From assembly GCA_937884015.1 (NCBI GenBank), contig CALGBV010000068.1:1-9946 (forward strand): a DNA stretch of 9,946 nt, in the 5' to 3' direction. The notes under the pieces are model-generated. The model worked only from the letters and a program-made list of their open reading frames with translations. It made no database searches and was not told where the DNA came from. Source of the DNA: an uncultured Bacteroidales bacterium (GTDB lineage: Bacteria; Bacteroidota; Bacteroidia; Bacteroidales; F082). Of this stretch, positions 1 through 5,573 are shown piece by piece; the stretch's first letter is position 1, and each line of letters begins with the position of its first letter. Made by a program: the position numbers and the translations under genes.

Positions 1-245
1 TCATCTTCGCAAAAGGCGGTTTCGACCACAACAGCGACGACATCATAGACCTTTACAACCCACTCGGCGGAGACGTACATTTTGAAAGTGCCGGCTTCGA
101 GGTTTACCCCATGAGCAGCCGTAACTTGCGTCTTCACTTCTGCGGCACACACACCAACACCGACGGGACGCACAACTACCAAGCCAACATTGGTCTTACT
201 TGGAAAGTCAACTTACTGAATATCAAGAAAAACAATCAACAATAA
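1..245 (+). CDS. Outer-membrane beta-barrel (porin-like) protein, C-terminal fragment
   Basis: An open frame enters the window at base 3 and runs 80 codons to TAA at 243-245; the start lies upstream. The residues alternate polar and hydrophobic in short strands typical of an outer-membrane barrel, for example the stretches HFESAGFEVYPM, NLRLHFCGTHTN and YQANIGLTWKVNLL. A last strand ending in GLTWKVNLL followed by a short polar tail resembles the C-terminus of OprO/OprP-like (phosphate-selective) porins common in Bacteroidota, but the fragment is too short to fix the family or substrate. It is followed after three bases by the Gate-domain membrane protein gene, so the two are probably co-transcribed, which would suit transport of one solute across both membranes (inference). 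Other barrel families, such as TonB-independent channels, cannot be excluded. Confidence 0.55.
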   Translation, partial: IFAKGGFDHNSDDIIDLYNPLGGDVHFESAGFEVYPMSSRNLRLHFCGTHTNTDGTHNYQANIGLTWKVNLLNIKKNNQQ

Positions 246-248
246 GAC

Positions 249-1484
249 ATGCCACGTTTATCATTCCTTAACAGGCGGAAAAGCACCCACGAATATCACA
301 ATGTCGTGGAGAGAATTTTCGGCACCTTTGAAAGATGGGTGAAACACCCCTTAAAATTCACCACAAAACGTAGTTTTGAAGCTATCGTTTTCCTCATCGT
401 GTTCTTCGCTTTCTTCGGCGGACTGGCCTACAAGATGACCTTGCCGAAGATGCTCAACACCTTCATGCAGACTTCCTATCACCTGCTTCTGGAGACCGTG
501 TTCTACATCATGGCCATTTGCGTACTGATGGGCGCCATCAGCAAGATGCTCACCGAGTTTGGTGTCGTGCGTCTGCTGGAGAACCTGCTCCGTCCTTTGA
601 TGAAGCCGCTCTACAACCTCCCAGGCGTCGCTGCCTTAGGTGCCGTGATGACCTTTTTGAGCGACAATCCCGCCATCATCACCTTGGCCCACGACAAGAA
701 CTTCAACCGTTACTTCAAGAAATACCAGCTGGTTTCGCTGACCAATTTCGGCACGGCATTCGGCATGGGCCTCGTGGTCATCGCCTTTATGACGGGTCTT
801 GGCTATGGCAAAGGCGCCTTAATTGGTTTGGCTGGTGCCATCATCGGCAGCATCGTCTCCACTAGACTGATGCAGCGTTTCACTCTGAAATCTTACCCAG
901 AACTCGACGAACCTGTAGCAGAAGTAACCGGCGACGAGCAGCAAATCACCTTCAAGAGCGAAGGCAGCGTGTTCATGCGTTTCCTTAACTCACTGCTGGA
1001 CGGCGGCAAGGATGGTGTCGGCATCGGCATCGCCATCATTCCGGGCGTGCTCTGCATCTCCACCATCGTCATGATGCTGACCTTCGGTCCTTCGGGCGAA
1101 AACGGCGAATATTTAGGCGTTGCCTACGAAGGTGTGCCCGTCATCACATGGGCTGCCGACAAGATCAACTTCATTTTCAAATGGTTGTTCGGCTTTGAAA
1201 GCGGTGCCTTGATTTCCTTCCCAATGACGGCTCTCGGTGCTGTTGGTGCAGCCATCGGTCTGGTGCCACGTTTCATTGCCGAAGGCATCATCAACACCAA
1301 TGCCATTGCCGTGTTCACCGCCATGGGCATGTGCTGGAGCGGTTTCCTTTCGACCCACGCTGCTATGCTCGACTCACTCGGCTACCGTAAACTCATCGGC
1401 AAAGCCATTGGCGCACACACCATCGGCGGTCTTTGCGCAGGCATCGCCGCCCACTGGCTGTATGTGCTGCTTGCCTTGATTTGA
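249..1484 (+). CDS. Nucleoside-recognition (Gate) domain inner-membrane protein, CD0519/CD1768-like
   Basis: This 411-residue protein has a basic cytoplasmic N-terminus and about nine hydrophobic segments, near residues 43-60, 82-99, 125-145, 166-184, 188-204, 257-279, 320-340, 350-370 and 384-410. It is built as two similar halves. In the first, SDNPAIITLAHDKNF (about 138-152) and a TNFGTAFGMG stretch are typical of Gate-domain proteins. The second begins with LLDGGKDGVGIGIAIIPGV (249-267), the pattern also seen in SpmA/SpmB and nucleoside-transporter relatives. I recognise it as close to the family called CD0519/CD1768 membrane protein; its substrate is not established. The ATG at 249 is three bases after the porin-like stop, with no clear Shine-Dalgarno, so translational coupling is likely. 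A rho-independent terminator follows the stop. Fold assignment is fairly secure; the transported compound is unknown. Confidence 0.75.
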   Translation: MPRLSFLNRRKSTHEYHNVVERIFGTFERWVKHPLKFTTKRSFEAIVFLIVFFAFFGGLAYKMTLPKMLNTFMQTSYHLLLETVFYIMAICVLMGAISKMLTEFGVVRLLENLLRPLMKPLYNLPGVAALGAVMTFLSDNPAIITLAHDKNFNRYFKKYQLVSLTNFGTAFGMGLVVIAFMTGLGYGKGALIGLAGAIIGSIVSTRLMQRFTLKSYPELDEPVAEVTGDEQQITFKSEGSVFMRFLNSLLDGGKDGVGIGIAIIPGVLCISTIVMMLTFGPSGENGEYLGVAYEGVPVITWAADKINFIFKWLFGFESGALISFPMTALGAVGAAIGLVPRFIAEGIINTNAIAVFTAMGMCWSGFLSTHAAMLDSLGYRKLIGKAIGAHTIGGLCAGIAAHWLYVLLALI

Positions 1485-1511
1485 TATTTCCTGTTATTGA
1501 AAACAAATAAT

Positions 1512-1550
1512 AATGTCGGTCGATTAGAAAATCGGCCGACATTTGTTTTT
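1512..1550 (+). terminator. Rho-independent terminator, probably bidirectional
   Basis: A 14-bp stem pairs 1512-1525 with 1530-1543 around the loop AGAA, with a single G-U type mismatch (GGTCG against CGGCC). It is followed by T-rich sequence TTGTTTTT ending at 1550. It lies 28 bases after the stop of the Gate-domain gene. On the other strand the stem is followed by ATTATTTGTTT, so it could also end transcripts of the converging GIN-domain gene. Confidence 0.85.
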
Positions 1551-1571
1551 GAATCGTTTTGGATGGCTTGG

Positions 1572-1596
1572 GAGACGTTGCACGCAACGCCTCTAC
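1572..1596. repeat. Degenerate intergenic palindrome (GAGACGTTGC / GCAACGCCTC)
   Basis: GAGACGTTGC at 1572-1581 is mirrored by GCAACGCCTC at 1584-1593 with one mismatch, and TAC follows. The sequence resembles the intergenic palindrome GTAGAGACGTTGC-N2-GCAACGTCTCTAC that I know as a frequent repeat in several bacterial genomes, including Bacteroidota. The left outer bases no longer match that consensus, so this would be a decayed copy. It lies between the terminator and the stop of the GIN-domain gene. Confidence 0.45.
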
Positions 1597-1600
1597 GGGT

Positions 1601-2398
1601 TTAGCGTTTGTGAATGTCGCCGCTACCCATTTTGCTGCCTCTCACGGTCGGCGAACCTGAATAATAAATGTCGCCCGAACCAACAATGCCGTATTGGAGG
1701 CTGCCCACGACTTCGCCCAAATACACATCGCCCGAACCTGCCGATTCAATTTCTGCATTCCTAATCTGTCCATTGACCGTAACATCACCCGAACCAGCAA
1801 TTTCAACATCGACCTTCAAGACATTTGCATCGCTGAAAACCACATCGCCCGAACCAGCTATTTCGACATCAATCTTCTGGAATTCGGAATGTTTTGTAAT
1901 CTTCACATCACCCGAACCGGCAATTTCGGCATCAAATTCGGTCATCACAATCGGTTCCTTGAAAATGACATCGCCCGAACCAGCAATATTAACGGACATT
2001 TCCTTGCCCGTCAAGCTGTTCAGCACATAGACATCGCCCGAACCCGCAATGTCGATGCCCTTTAAACTCGGCGAAGTGATTTCAATGACAAATTGCGTAG
2101 CTTGCAGATTCACCGAACGATGTTTCTTCACCTTGTTCAGTTCCAAATCGCCGTCAACGGTCTTAATGCTAAGATAATCCAAAAGGTTTTCATCGACTTT
2201 TACGACGCAACTATACCGGCTGCCCGTCCTGTAATTCACTGTTGCAGGAAGGCATAATTCGATTTCATCGAACTGACTGACTTGAAATTCGCGCGTGACA
2301 ATGTTGCCATTGCCCCTCCTAATGGTTTTGCCGAAACTGCACGAAAACAATGCCATGCAGACAATCAATGCAGGAATACGGATAGATTTTGCTCTCAT
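1601..2398 (-). CDS. Head-GIN domain (DUF2807) lipoprotein
   Basis: This 265-residue protein starts with a lipoprotein signal: a basic start, a hydrophobic core, and the lipobox LFSC with Cys20 as the likely lipidated residue. Residues 30-110 form the start of a GIN/DUF2807 domain (FDEIELCLPATVNY, then VDGDLELNK). From 119 to 261 there are eight GSGD motifs, most as IAGSGDV, at residues 119, 140, 161, 182, 202, 221, 240 and 258. This is the stacked-strand (beta-helix-like) pattern known for the family, often described as a putative adhesin head; no enzyme activity is known. The ATG (2396-2398) directly precedes the signal peptide and is the only sensible start. It diverges from the M48 protease gene and converges on the Gate-domain gene. 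It is presumably anchored in the outer or inner membrane facing the periplasm or surface. Confidence 0.88.
   Translation of the reverse strand: MRAKSIRIPALIVCMALFSCSFGKTIRRGNGNIVTREFQVSQFDEIELCLPATVNYRTGSRYSCVVKVDENLLDYLSIKTVDGDLELNKVKKHRSVNLQATQFVIEITSPSLKGIDIAGSGDVYVLNSLTGKEMSVNIAGSGDVIFKEPIVMTEFDAEIAGSGDVKITKHSEFQKIDVEIAGSGDVVFSDANVLKVDVEIAGSGDVTVNGQIRNAEIESAGSGDVYLGEVVGSLQYGIVGSGDIYYSGSPTVRGSKMGSGDIHKR
1616..2044 (-). repeat. Intragenic repeats encoding the GSGD ladder
   Basis: Within the GIN-domain gene the + strand shows seven near-copies of ACATCGCCCGAACC (variants ACATCACCCGAACC and TGTCGCCCGAACC) spaced about 55-63 bases apart, each encoding GSGDV or GSGDI. An eighth, more diverged unit encodes MGSGDIHK at the C-terminus. 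These are coding repeats and could recombine to change the number of rungs. Confidence 0.8.
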
Positions 2399-2488
2399 AA
2401 TGATAAGTATTTGACTGCAATAATACGGATAAAACGCGGAAATGTTACATTGACAAACAAAAAAAGCACAGCAATCGTGTAATTTTCA

Positions 2489-2496
2489 TAATTTTG
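2489..2496 (+). promoter_or_regulatory. Bacteroidota -7 box TAATTTTG for the M48 lipoprotein gene
   Basis: TAATTTTG matches the Bacteroidota sigma consensus TANNTTTG exactly and ends 27 bases before the ATG at 2524. No good TTTG appears at the expected -33 position. Transcription starting just after 2496 would exclude a TTG start at 2494 and supports the ATG at 2524. Confidence 0.6.
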
Positions 2497-2523
2497 CACC
2501 AAATATTTAAAAAACACATCAAA

Positions 2524-3471
2524 ATGAAAAAGTTAATTATTGGAGCCGCAGCCTTGATGATGATGACCAGCTGCGCTTCGCTCAACTCAACGAAAGCCTT
2601 GCAAGCCGGTGCCGCCGCTGTCCAAGCTTTCACCATCACCGATGCACAAGTCGCAACACTTTGCAAGGAATACATGGTTCAGACCGACGGAGAAAACACA
2701 GTTCTGCCAGCCTCAAACGAGTACACGCAACGCTTGACCAACATCATGAAGAAGTTCAAGAACCTTGGTGATTTGGACGTGAATTACAAAGTGTATCAGT
2801 CGAATACCGTCAATGCTTTCGCCAGCGGCGACGGCAGCGTGCGCGTCTATTCCGGCTTGATGGACGTGATGGACGACGATGAAATCTTTGCCGTCATCGG
2901 CCACGAACTCGGTCACTTGAAGAACAAAGACGTGCGCGATGCCTACCGCCAGTCCTACCTGATGGTGGCTGCCCGCTACGGCATCTCGGCATGGAACGAA
3001 ACCGCAGGTGCCATTTCAGAAGGCATCCTCGGCGACTTAGCCCAACAGATGGCCTCAAACGCCTATTCGCGCAAGCAGGAATACGAAGCCGACGAAGCCG
3101 CATTCCAGTTCTGCCTCGCCAACGGCGTGAATCCTTACGCCATGTATAACGCCCTGAACGTGCTCATCACCTTAAGCGGCAACAGCGGCACACAAGGCGC
3201 CGTAGCGCAAATGTTCTCGACCCACCCTGACAGTGCAAAACGCGCAGCACGCATCAAGGATATGGCCGATGCTGCTGGTAAAGGCGGCAACATCAAGCCT
3301 GCTGGCAGCGTCACCACACAACCTAAAGGCAACAGCAATTCAAACGGCACGTCTGGTGGGACCATCAAAATCAACGGAGGAAAAACCAACACCTCTGGCA
3401 GCGGTTCAACCAACACAAACAACAATGGCAACAGCGGAAAACCTAACACCATTAACATCAAGAAGGGATAA
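2524..3471 (+). CDS. M48-family zinc metalloprotease, lipoprotein
   Basis: This 315-residue protein has a lipoprotein signal peptide with lipobox MTSC (Cys17). The zinc-protease motif HELGH is at 127-131. The third zinc ligand is probably Glu188 in EYEAD, and the substrate-side motif FSTHPDSAKR (231-240) is typical of M48 proteins of the YggG/LoiP and BepA type, which act on misfolded outer-membrane or periplasmic proteins. Residues 92-112 (SNTVNAFASGDGSVRVYSG) are the conserved edge strand of the fold. Residues 253-315 form a Gly/Asn/Ser/Thr-rich low-complexity tail ending in INIKKG, not part of the usual catalytic domain. The ATG at 2524 is chosen because the lipoprotein signal begins there and a -7 box lies just upstream. 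The specific substrate is unknown. Confidence 0.9.
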   Translation: MKKLIIGAAALMMMTSCASLNSTKALQAGAAAVQAFTITDAQVATLCKEYMVQTDGENTVLPASNEYTQRLTNIMKKFKNLGDLDVNYKVYQSNTVNAFASGDGSVRVYSGLMDVMDDDEIFAVIGHELGHLKNKDVRDAYRQSYLMVAARYGISAWNETAGAISEGILGDLAQQMASNAYSRKQEYEADEAAFQFCLANGVNPYAMYNALNVLITLSGNSGTQGAVAQMFSTHPDSAKRAARIKDMADAAGKGGNIKPAGSVTTQPKGNSNSNGTSGGTIKINGGKTNTSGSGSTNTNNNGNSGKPNTINIKKG

Positions 3472-3517
3472 GCACCTCCGACTGCCACATTATTAAATCA
3501 AAAAACCTATAATAGAA

Positions 3518-3739
3518 ATGGAAGCTACAGTTTTTAATCCAGCTCAACAACACATTTTGGAGTTGCTATCTTTCGTAAAAACACAAGACCAATTGGACGA
3601 ACTAAAATCCATCCTCGCCAGTTATTTTGCCCAAAAAGTTGATGAAGAAATGGATATGCTTACAGAACAAGGGCTTATCACCGAACAAACTATCGAGGAA
3701 TGGGGACAAGAGCACATGCGCACACCTTATAAAAAATGA
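3518..3739 (+). CDS. Small antitoxin-like protein paired with PIN toxin
   Basis: This acidic, mostly helical protein of 73 residues has the pattern NPAQQHILELL, DQLDELKSILASYFAQKVDEEMD and a C-terminal HMRTPYKK. I recognise this as the small protein commonly found directly upstream of PIN-family toxins in Bacteroidota. No ribbon-helix-helix, AbrB or helix-turn-helix DNA-binding motif is evident. Its last four bases overlap the start of the PIN gene (ATGA), so translation of the two is probably coupled. By family logic it would bind and block the PIN nuclease and may repress its own operon (inference). It is visibly more AT-rich than the envelope genes around it. It lies 46 bases after the M48 gene with no hairpin between, so read-through from that promoter is possible. 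Confidence 0.65.
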   Translation: MEATVFNPAQQHILELLSFVKTQDQLDELKSILASYFAQKVDEEMDMLTEQGLITEQTIEEWGQEHMRTPYKK

Positions 3740-4143
3740 AAATAGTCATCGATACAAACTGTTTATTAATGTGCATTCCAAAGATCAGTCCCTATAGGAT
3801 TGTCTGGGACAAGATTCTAAGCAAGGAATGTCAATTATGCATTTCCAACGACATATTGGAAGAATACGATGAAATTCTTTCATTAAAGACCAATTCTTCC
3901 ATCGCATTTAATGTCATATCCACAATTCTTGAGAGCGACCCTTACATTACAGATCCTCATTTTCGATTCAATTTGATTCAAACAGACCTTGATGACAATA
4001 AATTTGTAGACTGTGCGATTGCCAGTAATGCTTCTTATATCGTAACAAACGATTTGCATTTCAAAGTTTTAGATTCAATTGGTTTTCCAAAAGTAAAACG
4101 GATGAATCTTTCTCAGTTTTCAAATCTGCTGAAAGGCAATTAA
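3736..4143 (+). CDS. PIN-domain ribonuclease toxin (PIN_3 / TIGR00305-like)
   Basis: This 135-residue protein has the length of a single PIN domain. The acidic metal-binding residues expected of the fold are visible: Asp6 in VIDTNCL, Glu42/Glu43 in ILEEYDEIL, an Asp cluster at 84-87 leading into DNKFVDCAIASNASYIVTNDLHF (the hallmark of this subgroup), and Asp106. Such toxins cut RNA in the cytoplasm when released from their antitoxin. The ATG at 3736 overlaps the upstream stop as ATGA. The gene is AT-rich and uses different codons from its neighbours, consistent with horizontal acquisition. A perfect inverted repeat directly follows the stop. The catalytic residues look intact, so the toxin is probably active. 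Confidence 0.85.
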   Translation: MKIVIDTNCLLMCIPKISPYRIVWDKILSKECQLCISNDILEEYDEILSLKTNSSIAFNVISTILESDPYITDPHFRFNLIQTDLDDNKFVDCAIASNASYIVTNDLHFKVLDSIGFPKVKRMNLSQFSNLLKGN

Positions 4144-4185
4144 AAAATATTGGTGTCCACAAAATCTAATGGACACCAATATTTT
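4144..4185 (+). terminator. Perfect 16-bp stem terminator, bidirectional
   Basis: Bases 4144-4159 and 4170-4185 are exact reverse complements, with a ten-base loop (CAAAATCTAA). The arms begin AAAAT and end ATTTT, so each strand gives a GC-containing core followed by a U run. It sits between the converging PIN toxin gene (stop 4141-4143) and the T9SS-cargo gene (stop 4207-4209) and can serve both. Confidence 0.9.
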
Positions 4186-4206
4186 CATTATCAAAACAAC
4201 ACTTCC

Positions 4207-5322
4207 TTATTTCACCACATTGATTTGGCGCACCACGCATCCACTTTCTGTTTTAATGCGAATCAGGTACAAGCCAGCTTTCACTTGCGACAAATCAACC
4301 AATGTTTCTTCGCCTTCGGCAGGAATTGTGCTGACAATCTGTCCCAAAGCATTCATCACCGTGATTTGCTTCATATCAGCGGCAACGACTTTCAACAATC
4401 CATTTGTTGGATTCGGATAAACCGTTGCATTGACTGCATTTTCAGCGACCGATGTCAACGAAACCATCGTTGAAGCCGGTTCCGTTTCACCTTGGCTGGC
4501 ATAGACTGCCGTCACCTGATAGTAATAAGTGCCTGGTTCAACATTGTCAAGATATTCATAATGAGATTGATACTCAACGGCTGGAATATTGGCTATCAGC
4601 TGATAATCGCCATCCGTTGCGGAACGGTAAAGGTTGAAACTTTCGAGGTCATTCGGTTCGGCATTGTATGTGAAACGGACGTCATCAATTGCCAAAGCAT
4701 ACTGATTGGTGCAACCGAAATGGCGGAAAGCGACATAAACTTCCTGACCAGCGTATGCACTGAGGTCAACGGAGTACGTTTTCCAAGGTGTCTGATTCAA
4801 CTTATCGGGGGCAACGGTCCATTCCGCAACAGTTGTGAAATCAGCAGCATTGGTATTGCCTGCGGTAGAAACGGCAACGCCAAAATGTTCAGCATAACTC
4901 ACAGCATCGGCTGCGCAAGCCATAAACGAAAGTTCCGTTCCATCCAAAATCTGGATTCTATTTGTAACAACATAATTATCAGGCGTATAAGGAATACCGC
5001 CAAAAGTGCCGTAGCAGTCTTTCGATTCCGAAACCAAGCAAATGTAACCGCTTGGACATTCCAAACCCTGAACATGCATCCAACAATGATCGTCGCCATC
5101 GGCATCAATAAGCGTCCAATCGACCATGGTTTCCAAATCCCAATAAAGGTCTTCCGGGACAACGGAAACCGGTGCTTCCGATTTCCACGAAAGATTTACG
5201 CCCGTCGGAGCAAATTCTCCATTAAAGTCATACGGAGCCATGAATCTTGATTGCGCCTGAACGCAAGTGCCTGCCAAACCTAAAGCGCAGGCAAAAAACA
5301 ATGATAAAAATCCTTTTTTCAT
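4207..5322 (-). CDS. T9SS-exported protein with cleaved-adhesin (choice-of-anchor J) domain
   Basis: This 371-residue protein has a Sec signal peptide (MKKGFLSLFF, then VQAQ, cleavage near residue 23-24). Residues about 58-220 match the cleaved-adhesin/choice-of-anchor J fold known from gingipain and HagA regions: WTLIDADGDDHCWMH, SFMACAADAVSYAEHFGVAVST, TPWKTYSVDLSAYAGQEVYVAFRHF and YALAIDDVRF. Residues about 222-290 look like a fibronectin type III unit (FNLYRSATDGDYQLIA, GTYYYQVTAVYASQGE). Residues about 300-371 are a type A T9SS sorting domain (VYPNPTNGLLKV, VMNALGQIV, KAGLYLIRIKTESG, ending QINVVK). It is therefore exported across the outer membrane and probably anchored to surface lipopolysaccharide. 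No peptidase or glycosidase domain is present, so it is likely a binding or matrix protein. No clear -7 box was found upstream; two short tandem arrays lie 83-210 bases upstream of the start. Confidence 0.88.
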   Translation of the reverse strand: MKKGFLSLFFACALGLAGTCVQAQSRFMAPYDFNGEFAPTGVNLSWKSEAPVSVVPEDLYWDLETMVDWTLIDADGDDHCWMHVQGLECPSGYICLVSESKDCYGTFGGIPYTPDNYVVTNRIQILDGTELSFMACAADAVSYAEHFGVAVSTAGNTNAADFTTVAEWTVAPDKLNQTPWKTYSVDLSAYAGQEVYVAFRHFGCTNQYALAIDDVRFTYNAEPNDLESFNLYRSATDGDYQLIANIPAVEYQSHYEYLDNVEPGTYYYQVTAVYASQGETEPASTMVSLTSVAENAVNATVYPNPTNGLLKVVAADMKQITVMNALGQIVSTIPAEGEETLVDLSQVKAGLYLIRIKTESGCVVRQINVVK

Positions 5323-5404
5323 ACTGATAGAATTAATTTATTAAATAATTGATTAAGTGTTTGTTAAAATTTAGTTTACAATTTGAATTTAGGGTTATGA
5401 GTGA

Positions 5405-5460
5405 TTTGGACATTTAGACATTTAGACATTTGGACGTTTGGACATTTGGACATTTGGACG
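5405..5460. repeat. 8-bp tandem array (TTTGGACA), seven units
   Basis: Seven consecutive octamers run from 5405 to 5460: TTTGGACA, TTTAGACA, TTTAGACA, TTTGGACG, TTTGGACA, TTTGGACA and TTTGGACG, followed by a decayed TTTTGAGT. The array lies in the 251-base gap between the MurD2-type gene and the T9SS-cargo gene, 83 bases upstream of the latter's start. Confidence 0.9.
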
Positions 5461-5487
5461 TTTTGAGTATTTGTACAATTTATGACT

Positions 5488-5532
5488 GATAACCGATAAC
5501 TGACAACTGATAACCGATAACCAATAACCAAT
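5488..5532. repeat. 7-bp tandem array (GATAACC), about 6.4 units
   Basis: Consecutive heptamers from 5488 are GATAACC, GATAACT, GACAACT, GATAACC, GATAACC, AATAACC and a partial AAT. A higher-order copy is visible: the 16-mer ACTGATAACCGATAAC occurs exactly at 5485-5500 and at 5506-5521. It lies 28 bases from the octamer array, in the same gap. Confidence 0.9.
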
Positions 5533-5573
5533 CTATGTTGTAGTATAATTTTGAACCCTACTTATTAACGAAT

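Noticed and set aside
1668..2065. CRISPR-like regular repeats on the plus strand
   Set aside because: The repeats are coding units (GSGD) of the GIN lipoprotein, vary between copies and have no unique spacers.
2494..2523. TTG start giving a ten-residue extension of the M48 protein
   Set aside because: The TTG overlaps the -7 box at 2489-2496 and would lie upstream of the transcript; the lipoprotein signal starts at the ATG at 2524.
3508..3513. TATAAT as a -10 element for the toxin-antitoxin pair
   Set aside because: It ends four bases before the ATG, lacks a -35, and this group uses TANNTTTG rather than TATAAT.
4492..5250. Plus-strand open frame of 252 codons inside the T9SS-cargo gene
   Set aside because: Its product has no recognisable fold and the opposite strand encodes a clear signal peptide, adhesin domain and sorting domain; it is a shadow frame.
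5546..5553. Plus-strand TAATTTTG promoter box
   Set aside because: It matches the -7 consensus, but no plus-strand gene follows and no -33 is present; probably chance in AT-rich sequence.
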